DNA of 64,000 bases from Piscinibacter gummiphilus (GCF_032681285.1 NZ_CP136336.1:2715001-2779000); one strand, 5' to 3'; positions 38,302 to 47,710 are shown, numbered from the stretch's first letter. The notes: generated from the letters alone by a model not told the origin. A program made the numbers and translations.

Positions 38302-39044
38302 CGTGCTTCCTTCGGCAAGATAGTGCTGCGCATTAGGAGCATGTCTTTGAGCTGGGGGCGGGCTCCATCCCGGAGGCCAACTTCTCCGCTGAACGCCAAC
38401 GGATTGCTGAAGGTGCCGAACAGCATGTCCCAGAGCGGCAGCTCAGAGAAGTTATGGCCTTCGTCGTTGACGGCGTGGTGAACGCAGTGCGACTCGGGGC
38501 GCTGCACGAAGTAGCCCAACACCCGCGGAGTCTGGACATTCCAATGCTGGAAGAGGCTCAACATCGCCACGATGGTGTTGACCAGACTCGCTGCAAGCGG
38601 CGTCAAGCCGAGCAGGAAGGAGGCGACCACCGTGCTCATGGCCACCTTGAGCAGCACCTCCAATGGGTGGGCAAAGTAGGCGCCGGCCATGTCCACCCGG
38701 GCGGGGCTGTGGTGAAGCTGGTGGGTAGCGCGCCATAGCCAGCCGTAGCGGTGTTCGGCCCGGTGCAGCCAGTACCCCGCGAAGGTCGTGGTCAGCAACC
38801 CGAGTGGTGTCGCCCACAGACCGAGAGTGCGCAGGTCGAGCAGGCTGTGCGCGGAAAGCGTTCCTGCGGGAATGAGCAGCGGAGCCAGCCCGCCGATCAG
38901 CAAGGTCAGAATGAAAAAGGCCGCACCCAGCCATTTCCATCTGTGCACGTGGGTGAACTGCCGTGCGGGCCTGGCGGCTTCGATGATGAGCATGGCGACA
39001 AAGAGCAAAGGGACGCTGAGCCCCAGCAAGGATTCGGTTTTCAT
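38298..39044 (-). CDS. Sterol desaturase / fatty acid hydroxylase family membrane protein
   Basis: A 248-residue membrane protein with the di-iron His motifs HRAEH and HQLHH, then HCVHHAVNDEGHN, in the FA_hydroxylase family arrangement, plus several hydrophobic segments. These enzymes hydroxylate or desaturate lipids. The start at 39044 was chosen because the longer frame (from 39107) has no typical sequence. It is the first gene after the promoter that shares an operator motif with the ArsR-type gene. A lipid-modifying enzyme under an ArsR-type repressor is unusual. Confidence 0.8.
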   Translation of the reverse strand: MKTESLLGLSVPLLFVAMLIIEAARPARQFTHVHRWKWLGAAFFILTLLIGGLAPLLIPAGTLSAHSLLDLRTLGLWATPLGLLTTTFAGYWLHRAEHRYGWLWRATHQLHHSPARVDMAGAYFAHPLEVLLKVAMSTVVASFLLGLTPLAASLVNTIVAMLSLFQHWNVQTPRVLGYFVQRPESHCVHHAVNDEGHNFSELPLWDMLFGTFSNPLAFSGEVGLRDGARPQLKDMLLMRSTILPKEAR

Positions 39045-39057
39045 GGCTACTTGTGTA

Positions 39058-39078
39058 TAGGTGCACCCATATGCACAT
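39058..39078 (-). promoter_or_regulatory. Putative ArsR-type operator, desaturase/permease promoter
   Basis: Contains ATATGCACAT (39069-39078) preceded by GTGCAC (39061-39066). The 10-base core is identical to one half of the site in front of the ArsR-type gene. This suggests the same repressor controls both promoters. Confidence 0.55.
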
Positions 39079-39117
39079 AAAGGGGAAACGATTGACCCAC
39101 GCATCACACCTTACGGT

Positions 39118-39465
39118 TCAGCGCCCTCGCCCGGGGCAGCACATGGGAACGATGGCTTCGAGCGCAGAGGTCACTTGCGACATCCGGTCGACAACGGCAG
39201 GCCCATCAATTTCGTAGAAGGTGTGGCGCCCCTCCACTTGCGAAGTCAGCAGGCCAGCACGCTCCATGAGCTGCAGATGCCGAGCAATCACCGAGCGGTC
39301 TTGCGGCATCTCTTCAGCAATGGTGTTCACGTCGGCTCGCCCTTTGAGGATGAGCTGGCGCAGGATCTCAACCCTCACCGGTTCGCAAAGTGCTCGGAAG
39401 AAGCCGGTGTCCAGCATGGCGACGCATGCATCAGCAATCTGTTCCCGCGATTTCGACTTGACCAT
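39118..39465 (-). CDS. ArsR/SmtB-family transcriptional repressor
   Basis: A 115-residue winged-helix protein: FRALCEPVRVEILRQL, a helix-turn-helix (DVNTIAEEMPQDRSVIARHLQ) and the wing GRHTFYEID. Possible metal ligands are Cys14, Cys27 and the C-terminal Cys109-Cys110. The ELCVCD motif of arsenic ArsR is not present, so the inducer may differ. The start at 39465 gives the normal family length. Confidence 0.88.
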   Translation of the reverse strand: MVKSKSREQIADACVAMLDTGFFRALCEPVRVEILRQLILKGRADVNTIAEEMPQDRSVIARHLQLMERAGLLTSQVEGRHTFYEIDGPAVVDRMSQVTSALEAIVPMCCPGRGR

Positions 39466-39474
39466 GCTAGAAGC

Positions 39475-39496
39475 ATATGTGCGCTGATATGCACAT
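39475..39496. promoter_or_regulatory. Putative ArsR-type operator, own promoter
   Basis: An inverted repeat ATGTGC (39477-39482) and GCACAT (39491-39496) with an 8-base spacer lies just upstream of the repressor start. It shares ATATGCACAT with the site at 39069-39078. Its position fits autoregulation. Confidence 0.6.
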
Positions 39497-39812
39497 GTCA
39501 ATGTGTTTGTGGCCCCTCACTGAGGACTGTTTCCCTCACTCCCGCCAGAAAAGCACTCTGACCGAACATGGATGTGCATCTGCTGGGGGCTCGGTCGTGA
39601 CGCGTGCCTGCGTGGACCTCGTCTCAAGCTTCTTCATCTGTCAGGGTCTGCCGTACAGCGCACCGACGGTTGATCGGTAGCTGCCCATGCGGGTGACGAC
39701 AGTACGACTGCGCTCACCACGGCGGCTGTGACTTTTGCGTACATCATGAAGGCTCTATCTGTTGATGGAGACTTCTCGGTGGCGAGGCGATGCTTTCCGA
39801 AAGAGAACGCCT

Positions 39813-39832
39813 ACATGACAACTCTGTCACTC
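39813..39832. promoter_or_regulatory. Degenerate CzcR/CusR-type box
   Basis: ATGAC-N6-GTCAC (core 39815-39830) matches the AGATGAC-N6-GTCATCT palindrome found three times elsewhere, but one arm is imperfect. No -10-like element stands at the distance seen in the other three sites. Confidence 0.3.
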
Positions 39833-39908
39833 AGCCCAGGATGTGCACGAGGCTTGTTCGGGCAACAAACGCACCGCACTCATCCGGCACGAAATCGCAC
39901 GTTGCCGC

Positions 39909-39939
39909 TTGACCCTATAGCGGGTTCAGGGTTTCCAAT
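39909..39939 (+). promoter_or_regulatory. CadR/PbrR-type MerR-family operator/promoter (czc)
   Basis: TTGACC, 19-base spacer CTATAGCGGGTTCAGGGTT, then TCCAAT. The 19-base spacer and CTATA..AGGGTT dyad are typical of cadmium/lead-responsive MerR-family promoters. It faces czcI, whose ATG is about 100 bases downstream. Confidence 0.7.
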
Positions 39940-40037
39940 GCCAACAACCCAAGCCGTTACTTGGCCGTGACCGATGTCCCAGCTTTGCAACGGGTGAGCC
40001 CCACAACTTCAAAGTTCGACCTCTATACTCCGCCGCC

Positions 40038-40403
40038 ATGCGTCGCTGGTTGACCATCCTGCTGCTTATCATGTTGCCGTTCCAGTTCACCTGGGCTGCG
40101 GCTGCGTCGTATTGCCAGCACGAAACGGCGCCCGAGACGCAACACATCGGTCACCACCAGCACGAGCACAAGACTGCGTCGGATGCCGGCAAGGTCGAGA
40201 CCGATGCGCAGGACGCCAAGAGCGCCAAGCTCATGGCCGACAACGACTGCGGCTACTGCCACTTGAACGCCGCCAAGTCGGTGCAACTGCAAGCCCTCGA
40301 GGTTCCTGCCTTGAAGGGTCCCGCAGTTCAGCACGCCGCGGTCCAGCCGCTGCCCACGCGCGATCCGGAGCGTCACGAACGCCCCAATTGGCGCCTCGCC
40401 TGA
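40038..40403 (+). CDS. czcI: CzcI-like small periplasmic protein
   Basis: A 121-residue protein with a signal segment (ILLLIMLPFQFTWA), then SYCQHET, GHHQHEHKT and CGYCH, which resemble the CzcI family. CzcI is thought to modulate the czc system in Cupriavidus. It lies about 100 bases before czcC. Its exact function is unclear, but the context supports the assignment. Confidence 0.75.
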   Translation: MRRWLTILLLIMLPFQFTWAAAASYCQHETAPETQHIGHHQHEHKTASDAGKVETDAQDAKSAKLMADNDCGYCHLNAAKSVQLQALEVPALKGPAVQHAAVQPLPTRDPERHERPNWRLA

Positions 40404-40505
40404 TTCGGCGAGCGCACCAATTTCCAGGCAAGACTTTCTCCTGACCTGATCACCGCTGCTCTCGTCGAATCCTTCCGGCTGCCTTAGCAACCTCTGGAGT
40501 ATTCG

Positions 40506-41822
40506 ATGCGCAGAACCTGCGTGCCGCTTCTGTGTGCGGCACTGATCACCCCCATTGCACATGGCCAGGCCACGACGCCTGCGACCAGTCCATCCCTTCA
40601 ACCTTCCCCGGCCGCGAGCGCTCCAGCCGCGGCGGCCTCCACCGCCAGTGCCGGCCTTTCGCTGGACGCTGCGGTGCAAACCGCGCTGCGCCAGAACCCG
40701 TTGCTGCGCGCTGCCGAAGCCGATGTCGCGGCGAGTCGCGGTGCGATCGACCAAGCCGGTGTGCTGCCCAATCCGTCGCTTGGGGTCGACCAAGAAGACA
40801 CCCGTCGCGAGACGCGCACAACCACCGTCATGCTGAGCCAGGCCTTCGAACTGGGAGGCAAACGCGCTGCTCGGGTCGAACTGGCTCGCAGCGGCCGCGA
40901 CTTGGCCATGGCCGACCTCGCAGCCCGCCAGGCCGACGTCCGAGCCGGCACCATCCAGGCCTTTTTCGACGCGCTGATCGCGCAGGAACGGGTCAAGGTC
41001 GCCGAGGAATCCTTGGGCATCGCCGCAAGCGGCAGTGCCGCCGCGTCCCGTCGGGTCACCGCTGGCAAGGTCTCACCCATCGAAGAGACGCGCGCTCGGG
41101 TGGCCGAGGCCACGTCGCGCATCGAGCTCCGCCAGGCGCAGGCCGACCGCCAGTCTGCGCTGCGTGCCTTGAGCCTGGTGATGGGCGTCGCTGAAGGCGC
41201 CGTGAGCCAGTTGGACGGTCGCGCAGACACCTTGCCGACGCCACCCACTGCTGAGGCGGTCGCTCAGCGTCTGTCGCAGGCACCAGCGGTGCGTCGTGCG
41301 CAGAGTGAAGTGCAGCGTGCCAACGCGGCCTACGAGCTGGAGCGAGCACGCCGCGTGCCCGATGTCACCGTCAGTTTGGGCGCCAAACGCGCCGCCGAGA
41401 TCGGTCGCAACCAGCCCATGATCGGCGTGTCGATTCCGCTGCCGCTCTTCGACTCCAACAAGGGTGCACAGCTCGAGACGCTTCGCCGCCGAGACGCCGC
41501 GCAGGCGCTGGCGGAATCCGAAGAAAGGCGCATCCGCTCCGAAGTGCTGCAGACCGTCGACCAGTTGCAGGCACGCGCCAGCGAGGCGCAGACGCTGCGC
41601 CAAGACGTACTGCCTGGCGCCCAGAGCGCCTACGAGGCGGCCAGCCGCGGCTTCGAGCTCGGCAAGTTCAGCTTCCTGGAGGTGCTGGACGCCCAGCGCA
41701 CTTGGCTGCAAGCCCGCACGCAGTACCTGCAGTCGCTTGCTGAAGTGCATCGCGCCACCGCAGAGCTCGAGCGCCGCCTTGGCAGCCCCAACGATCGCCC
41801 GAGCACGGGCACCCAACAGTGA
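40506..41822 (+). CDS. czcC: CzcC outer-membrane efflux protein
   Basis: A 438-residue TolC-family protein with a signal segment (VPLLCAALITPIAHGQ), two OEP repeats (LSLDAAVQTALRQNPLLRAAEAD; FELGKFSFLEVLDAQRTW) and long coiled-coil stretches between. Outer-membrane duct of the CzcCBA zinc/cadmium/cobalt pump. Its stop overlaps the GTG alternative start of czcB. Confidence 0.93.
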   Translation: MRRTCVPLLCAALITPIAHGQATTPATSPSLQPSPAASAPAAAASTASAGLSLDAAVQTALRQNPLLRAAEADVAASRGAIDQAGVLPNPSLGVDQEDTRRETRTTTVMLSQAFELGGKRAARVELARSGRDLAMADLAARQADVRAGTIQAFFDALIAQERVKVAEESLGIAASGSAAASRRVTAGKVSPIEETRARVAEATSRIELRQAQADRQSALRALSLVMGVAEGAVSQLDGRADTLPTPPTAEAVAQRLSQAPAVRRAQSEVQRANAAYELERARRVPDVTVSLGAKRAAEIGRNQPMIGVSIPLPLFDSNKGAQLETLRRRDAAQALAESEERRIRSEVLQTVDQLQARASEAQTLRQDVLPGAQSAYEAASRGFELGKFSFLEVLDAQRTWLQARTQYLQSLAEVHRATAELERRLGSPNDRPSTGTQQ

Positions 41823-41830
41823 GATTGAAG

Positions 41831-43438
41831 ATGGACACCAAGACGAATCTGGTCGAGCGCATGCGTGACAGCGTGGGCAAGAAGCAGCTAATCGCGATTG
41901 CGGCGGTGCTGGCGTTGGGCGGCCTGGGCGCCGTGGCGATCCTCAACACCGATCGCGCCAAACCAGCCGCCGAAGAAGGCCATGGGCATGGCCACAATGA
42001 GGCCAAAGGCCACGGCGACGGCGAGCACCACGGCGAGAAGGCCAAGGATGGGCACGATCACTCCTCTGGCCATGCCGACAACGAGCACCACGAGGAAGCC
42101 AAGAAGGGGTCACACGGCGGCGAGATGCTGACCGAGGGTGACTTCGGGGTCGAACTGCTGCTTGCCGAGGAAGGCGGCGTGCCTCGCATGAAGCTGTGGC
42201 TCTACCAGGGTGGCAAGGCCACGGCTCCGACCGCCGGCACCGTCACTGGTGAGCTGACGCGCCCGGGCGGCGAAGTGGAAAAAGTCACCTTCAAAGTCGA
42301 GAAGGACGCGCTGGTCAGCACCCAGCCGGTCGCTGAGCCCCACATGTTCGAAGGCACGCTGGCCGTGCAGACGCCCAAGGAACCGTTCCTCTTCACTTTC
42401 TCTCAGCGCGAAGGTGTGATTGCCTTGTCGCCCGAGCAGTTGAAGGCCGCCGGCGTGGGCATGGACGCCGCAGCACCCGCCACGATCCGCTCAACGCTGC
42501 AGCTCCCCGGCGAGATCCGCTTCAACGAAGACCGCACCGCGCACGTTGTGCCGCGTGTGGCTGGGGTCGTCGAGGCCGTGCCGGTCTCGCTCGGCCAGCA
42601 GGTCCGCAAAGGCCAGGTGATGGCCGTGGTGAGCAGCCCGGCGATCTCCGAGCAACGTTCTGAGCTGCAAGCGGCAATGACCCGCGAGAAGCTCGCGCGA
42701 TCGACCTACGAGCGCGAGAAGAAGCTCTTCGAGGAAAAGATCTCTCCGCAGCAGGATGTGCTGCAGGCCGAGAACGCGCTGCGCGAAGCCGAGATCGCGG
42801 TCAATAACGCACGCCAGAAGCTGCAGGCCGTCGGTGCCGGGCCCGGCACAGGCAGCCTGAACCGCTTCGAACTGCGTGCGCCGTTCGACGGCACCGTGGT
42901 CGAAAAGCACATCTCGCTCGGCGAGCAGGTCAAGGAAGACGCACAGGTCTTCACCATCTCCGACCTGCGTGTGGTCTGGGCACAGATCAACGTGCCCGCC
43001 AAGGATCTGCCGCAGGTGCGTGTCGGCGAGCGTGTGACCATCCGCTCGACGGCCTTCGACCAGACGGCCAGCGGCACGGTCGCCTACGTCGGCTCACTCC
43101 TCGGTGAACAGACCCGCACGGCGCAGGCGCGTGTCGCGGTCCAGAACCCCAGCGCAATCTGGCGCCCAGGACTCTTTGTCAACGTGGAGATGAGCGCCAG
43201 CGAAGCCGCCGCGCCCATCACCGTCTCGGCTGACGCCATCCAGACCATGGGAGACAAGACCGTCGTCTTCCTGCAGACGCAAGGTGGCTTCTTCGCCCAG
43301 CCGGTGCAGACCGGTCGCAGCGACGGCAAGCGCGTCGAGATCCTCAAGGGGTTGAAGCCGGGTGCCCGCTACGCCAGCACTGGCAGCTTCGTCGTCAAGT
43401 CCGAAGCCGGCAAGTCGTCGGCGACGCACACCCACTGA
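41831..43438 (+). CDS. czcB: CzcB membrane-fusion protein with His-rich segment
   Basis: A 535-residue adaptor with an N-terminal membrane anchor, a strongly His/Glu/Lys-rich segment (about 50-100, HGHGHNEAKGHGDGEHH) and the HlyD-type lipoyl, hairpin and beta-barrel domains. The His-rich part may gather Zn or Cd. ATG at 41831 is taken as start; GTG at 41819, overlapping the czcC stop, would add four residues. Confidence 0.93.
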   Translation: MDTKTNLVERMRDSVGKKQLIAIAAVLALGGLGAVAILNTDRAKPAAEEGHGHGHNEAKGHGDGEHHGEKAKDGHDHSSGHADNEHHEEAKKGSHGGEMLTEGDFGVELLLAEEGGVPRMKLWLYQGGKATAPTAGTVTGELTRPGGEVEKVTFKVEKDALVSTQPVAEPHMFEGTLAVQTPKEPFLFTFSQREGVIALSPEQLKAAGVGMDAAAPATIRSTLQLPGEIRFNEDRTAHVVPRVAGVVEAVPVSLGQQVRKGQVMAVVSSPAISEQRSELQAAMTREKLARSTYEREKKLFEEKISPQQDVLQAENALREAEIAVNNARQKLQAVGAGPGTGSLNRFELRAPFDGTVVEKHISLGEQVKEDAQVFTISDLRVVWAQINVPAKDLPQVRVGERVTIRSTAFDQTASGTVAYVGSLLGEQTRTAQARVAVQNPSAIWRPGLFVNVEMSASEAAAPITVSADAIQTMGDKTVVFLQTQGGFFAQPVQTGRSDGKRVEILKGLKPGARYASTGSFVVKSEAGKSSATHTH

Positions 43439-43460
43439 ACGGCAATGACGAGGCTCCTTC

Positions 43461-46400
43461 ATGTTTGAACGAATCATTCGCTTTGCCATCGAGCACCGAT
43501 GGTTGGTCATGCTCGCCGTGCTAGGAATGGCGGCACTCGGTGTCTTCAGCTATCAGAAGCTGCCGATCGACGCCGTGCCCGACATCACCAACGTGCAGGT
43601 GCAGATCAACACCGGCGCACCGGGCTACTCGCCGCTCGAGACCGAGCAGCGCGTCACGTTCCCGATCGAGACCGTGATGGCCGGCCTGCCGGGCCTGCAG
43701 CAGACCCGTTCGCTGTCGCGCTACGGCCTGTCGCAGGTGACGGTGATCTTCAAGGACGGCACCGACATCTACTTCGCACGCCAACTGGTCAACGAACGCA
43801 TCCAGACGGCACGTGACCAGCTGCCGCAAGGCGTGACACCGGCGATCGGCCCGATCTCCACCGGCCTCGGCGAGATCTACCAGTGGACAGTCGAAGCCCA
43901 GGACGGCGCCAAGAAGCCGGACGGCAACCCCTACACGCCGACCGACCTGCGCGAGATCCAGGACTGGATCATCAAGCCGCAGCTGCGCACCGTCCCGGGC
44001 GTGACCGAGATCAACTCCATCGGCGGGTTCGCCAAGGAGTACCACGTCGCGCCAGACCCGACCAAGCTCTCGTCGTACGGGCTGACACTCGCGGACCTGG
44101 TCAACGCACTCGACCGGAACAACACCAACGTCGGTGCCGGCTACATCGAGCGCAAAGGCGAGCAGTACCTCATTCGCGCGCCCGGCCAGGTTCGTTCGGT
44201 CGACGACATCCGCAACGTCATCCTGCGCAACGACGCCGGCGTGCCGGTGCGCATCCGCGATGTCTCCACGGTCGAAATCGGCAAGGAACTGCGCACGGGT
44301 GCGGCGACCGACAACGGCCGAGAGGTGGTGCTCGGCACCGTCTTCATGCTGATTGGCGAGAACAGCCGCACCGTCTCCGAAGCAGTGGACAAGCGGATGG
44401 TCGAGATCAACAAGAACCTGCCCGCAGGCATTCACGCTGTGACGGTCTACAACCGCACCGTCCTGGTCGACAAGGCCATCAACACCGTCAAGAAGAACCT
44501 CCTCGAGGGTGCGGTACTCGTCATCGCGATCCTGTTCCTTTTCCTCGGCAACATCCGGGCGGCCATCTTGACGGCGATGGTGATCCCGCTGTCCATGCTC
44601 TTTACCTTCACGGGCATGGTGAACCAGAAGGTCAGCGCCAACCTGATGAGCCTGGGGGCACTCGACTTCGGGATCATCATCGACGGCGCGGTCGTGATCG
44701 TCGAAAACTGCGTGCGGCGCCTGGCGCATGCGCAGGCGCACCACGGGCGACCGCTGACGCGATCCGAACGATTCCACGAGGTGTTCCTCGCGTCGCAGGA
44801 AGCACGCCGGCCGCTGATCTTCGGGCAGCTGATCATCATGATCGTCTACCTGCCGATCTTTGCGCTGGCGGGCGTCGAGGCGAAGATGTTCCACCCGATG
44901 GCGTTCACGGTCGTGATCGCGCTGATCGGCGCCATGATCCTCTCGGTGACCTTCGTGCCGGCGGCGGTCGCGCTCTTCATCGGCGACAAGGTGGCCGAAA
45001 AAGAGAACCGTTTGATGGGCTGGGCAAAGCGTGCCTACGAGCCGCTTCTGGACCGCGTGATGCAGGCCAAGCCACTGGTGCTGACGGTTGCCGCCATCAC
45101 CGTCGTGCTCTCCGGCCTGCTCGCCACCCGCCTGGGCAGCGAGTTCGTGCCGAGCCTGAACGAAGGTGACTTCGCGGTCCAGGCCTTGCGCATCCCGGGC
45201 ACCAGCCTGTCGCAGTCGGTCGCGATGCAGCAGCAGCTCGAGAGCACGCTCAAGGCCAAGTTCCCCGAGATCGAGCGGGTCTTCGCCCGCACGGGCACGG
45301 CCGAGATTGCGGCGGACCCAATGCCGCCCAACATCTCGGACAGCTACGTGATGCTCAAGCCTGCGAAAGACTGGCCGGAGCCGCGCAAGACCCGCGAGGA
45401 ACTCGTGGCAGCCGTCAAGGCGGAGGTGGCCAAGCTGCCGGGCCAGAACTACGAGTTCTCCCAGCCGATCCAGCTGCGCTTCAACGAGCTGATCTCGGGC
45501 GTGCGAGCCGACGTGGCCGTCAAGGTGTTTGGCGACGACATGGACGTGCTCAACGACACGGCCACCCGCATCGCCGGGGTGCTGCAGGGCATCTCCGGTG
45601 CCGCGGAGGTCAACGTCGAGCAGACCACCGGCCTGCCGATGCTCACGGTGCAGATCGACCGCGAGAAGACCGCGCGCTACGGCCTCAACGTCCAGGATGT
45701 GCAGGACACGCTCGGTACCGCGATCGGCGGCCGCGAAGCCGGCACGCTGTTCGAAGGTGATCGCCGCTTCGACATCCTCGTTCGCCTGCCGGAGCACCTG
45801 CGCTCGGATCAGGAGGCGATCCGTCGCCTGCCCATCGCCTTGCCCAAGGGCGCGGACAACGCACAGCGCTTCATTCCCTTGAGCGAAGTCGCGACGCTGT
45901 CGCTGGCACCCGGGCCGAACCAGGTCAGCCGAGAGGATGGCAAGCGCCGCATCGTGGTCAGCTCGAATGTGCGTGACCGCGACATCGGCAGCTTCGTGGC
46001 TGAGGCCGAGCAGGCCATCCAGCAACAGGTCAAGCTGCCAAGCGGCTACTGGATGACCTGGGGCGGCCAGTTCGAGAACCTGCAGTCGGCCACCAACCGC
46101 CTCAAGGTCGTCGTGCCGGTGTCGTTGCTGCTGGTTTTCACGCTGCTCTTCGCCATGTTCGGCAACATCAAGGACGGCCTGCTGGTCTTCACCGGCATTC
46201 CGTTCGCATTGACCGGCGGGATCATCGCGCTGTGGTTGCGCGACATCCCGCTGTCGATCTCGGCGGCGGTGGGTTTCATCGCACTGTCCGGCGTGGCGGT
46301 GCTGAACGGCCTGGTGATGCTGTCCTTCATCCGCAACCTGCGCGAAGGTGGCCAGCCGTTGGATGCGGCCATCCATGAAGGGGCGCTGACCCGGCTGCGC

Positions 46401-46640
46401 CCGGTGCTCATGACCGCGCTCGTGGCCTCGCTCGGCTTCGTGCCGATGGCGCTGGCCACCGGCACCGGCGCCGAGGTGCAGCGCCCATTGGCCACCGTGG
46501 TGATCGGCGGGATCCTGTCCTCGACCGCGTTGACGCTGCTGGTGCTGCCCGTTCTGTACCGGATCGCCCACCGGCGCGACGACGAAGAGGATGAGGTGGC
46601 GGAGCGCCCACCTGCAGCGGCGGCGGACATGCCCGCATGA
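43461..46640 (+). CDS. czcA: CzcA RND efflux transporter for Co/Zn/Cd
   Basis: A 1059-residue heavy-metal RND pump. The TM4 signature LDFGIIIDGAVVIVEN is the HME1 (Zn/Co/Cd) type, in contrast to the HME4 signature of CusA in this window. Twelve membrane segments, the two large periplasmic loops and the LPKGAD-type late loop are intact. A 23-base gap separates it from czcB. Confidence 0.96.
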   Translation: MFERIIRFAIEHRWLVMLAVLGMAALGVFSYQKLPIDAVPDITNVQVQINTGAPGYSPLETEQRVTFPIETVMAGLPGLQQTRSLSRYGLSQVTVIFKDGTDIYFARQLVNERIQTARDQLPQGVTPAIGPISTGLGEIYQWTVEAQDGAKKPDGNPYTPTDLREIQDWIIKPQLRTVPGVTEINSIGGFAKEYHVAPDPTKLSSYGLTLADLVNALDRNNTNVGAGYIERKGEQYLIRAPGQVRSVDDIRNVILRNDAGVPVRIRDVSTVEIGKELRTGAATDNGREVVLGTVFMLIGENSRTVSEAVDKRMVEINKNLPAGIHAVTVYNRTVLVDKAINTVKKNLLEGAVLVIAILFLFLGNIRAAILTAMVIPLSMLFTFTGMVNQKVSANLMSLGALDFGIIIDGAVVIVENCVRRLAHAQAHHGRPLTRSERFHEVFLASQEARRPLIFGQLIIMIVYLPIFALAGVEAKMFHPMAFTVVIALIGAMILSVTFVPAAVALFIGDKVAEKENRLMGWAKRAYEPLLDRVMQAKPLVLTVAAITVVLSGLLATRLGSEFVPSLNEGDFAVQALRIPGTSLSQSVAMQQQLESTLKAKFPEIERVFARTGTAEIAADPMPPNISDSYVMLKPAKDWPEPRKTREELVAAVKAEVAKLPGQNYEFSQPIQLRFNELISGVRADVAVKVFGDDMDVLNDTATRIAGVLQGISGAAEVNVEQTTGLPMLTVQIDREKTARYGLNVQDVQDTLGTAIGGREAGTLFEGDRRFDILVRLPEHLRSDQEAIRRLPIALPKGADNAQRFIPLSEVATLSLAPGPNQVSREDGKRRIVVSSNVRDRDIGSFVAEAEQAIQQQVKLPSGYWMTWGGQFENLQSATNRLKVVVPVSLLLVFTLLFAMFGNIKDGLLVFTGIPFALTGGIIALWLRDIPLSISAAVGFIALSGVAVLNGLVMLSFIRNLREGGQPLDAAIHEGALTRLRPVLMTALVASLGFVPMALATGTGAEVQRPLATVVIGGILSSTALTLLVLPVLYRIAHRRDDEEDEVAERPPAAAADMPA

Positions 46641-46682
46641 CAGCCAATGGCGTGACCTCACCGGTCACGCCAGGAGCACACC

Positions 46683-47660
46683 ATGGGATCGAACCATCAA
46701 CACACATCGTCCGCCCCGAACAACGAGAAAGCCTTGTGGCTGGCCTTCGGCCTGACGTTTGGCTTCCTCGTCGCCGAGGTCGTCGCCGGCGTCCTCACCC
46801 GAAGCTTGGCGTTGATCTCGGATGCTGCGCACATGTTCACGGATGCTGCAGCGCTGGCGATTGCGCTGGCCGCGATCCGGGTGGCCAGGCGACCGGCTGA
46901 TCTCAAGCGCAGCTTCGGCTATCACCGCTTCGAAATCCTGGCGGCGGCCTTCAACGCACTGCTGCTGTTCGGCGTAGCGATCTACATCCTCGTCGAAGCC
47001 TGGCAGCGCTTCAAGCAACCGGCCGCGGTCGAGTCGACCGGCATGCTAGTGGTCGCGACGCTCGGCATGGTGGTCAACCTGATCAGCATGCGGCTGCTGG
47101 CAGGCGGCAAGGACGCGAGCCTGAACATCAAGGGCGCCTACCTCGAGGTCTGGAGCGACCTGCTGGGCTCGATCGGCGTTATCGTGGCGGCCGTGGTCAT
47201 CCGCTACACAGGTTGGTCCTGGGTCGACAGTCTCGTGGCCGTGGCCATCGGGTTGTGGGTGCTGCCGCGGACCTGGGTGCTGCTCAAGGAAAGCCTGAAC
47301 ATCCTGCTGGAAGGTGTCCCTGAGGGCATCGATGCGCAGGCGGTGTCGCAAGCGATCCAGGGCGTGCCGGGGGTAACCGGGATCCACGACCTTCATATCT
47401 GGGCTCTGACCAGCGGCAAGACCAGCTTGAGCGCACACGTCGTGCACGAGACGGCGTTTGCACCCGGGGAGCTGATCGCGATCCTGCGCGCGCTGCTGCA
47501 CGACCGCTACTCGATCGAGCACGTGACCTTGCAGTGCGAAACCACGCCCTGTGCGGACGCACTCGACAACTCCCACTGGACAGAACCTCGCACCGCCTTG
47601 GCGGCGCGCGCAGAAGCGGTGAATGCAGCGACTGTCAGCCCTTCAGCACCTCGCCCGTGA
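46683..47660 (+). CDS. czcD: CzcD cation diffusion facilitator
   Basis: A 325-residue zinc/cadmium/cobalt proton antiporter of the CDF family. Six membrane segments are visible. The metal site is SDAAHMFTDAAAL (TM2) and YLEVWSDLLGS (TM5, HxxxD replaced by WSD as in the CzcD group). The C-terminal domain has HDLHIWALTSG. It exports cytoplasmic cations into the periplasm, where CzcCBA takes over. Confidence 0.95.
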   Translation: MGSNHQHTSSAPNNEKALWLAFGLTFGFLVAEVVAGVLTRSLALISDAAHMFTDAAALAIALAAIRVARRPADLKRSFGYHRFEILAAAFNALLLFGVAIYILVEAWQRFKQPAAVESTGMLVVATLGMVVNLISMRLLAGGKDASLNIKGAYLEVWSDLLGSIGVIVAAVVIRYTGWSWVDSLVAVAIGLWVLPRTWVLLKESLNILLEGVPEGIDAQAVSQAIQGVPGVTGIHDLHIWALTSGKTSLSAHVVHETAFAPGELIAILRALLHDRYSIEHVTLQCETTPCADALDNSHWTEPRTALAARAEAVNAATVSPSAPRP

Positions 47661-47667
47661 TCGCGGG
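47651..47667 (+). terminator. Possible weak terminator after czcD
   Basis: GCCCG and CGGGC arms (5-base stem, 6-base loop) followed by ATTTCTC overlap the end of czcD. Weak, mainly because the stem is short. Confidence 0.3.
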
Positions 47668-47710
47668 CATTTCTCTCAACCAACGATTTTCAACCCACGA
47701 AAGGCAACTC

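Larger units (their letters stand above)
39502..40037. other. 536-base intergenic region before czcI with two regulatory motifs
   Basis: No gene is supported. The region contains a degenerate response-regulator box (39813-39832) and a clear CadR/PbrR-type operator (39909-39939). A TATACT-like -10 sequence lies near 40024. It probably holds the control region of the czc operon. Confidence 0.6.

Noticed and set aside
43521..46661. A 1046-residue open frame on the - strand opposite czcA
   Set aside because: It is antisense to the well-supported czcA, has low-complexity His/Arg/Gln-rich sequence and arises from GC-rich codon use.
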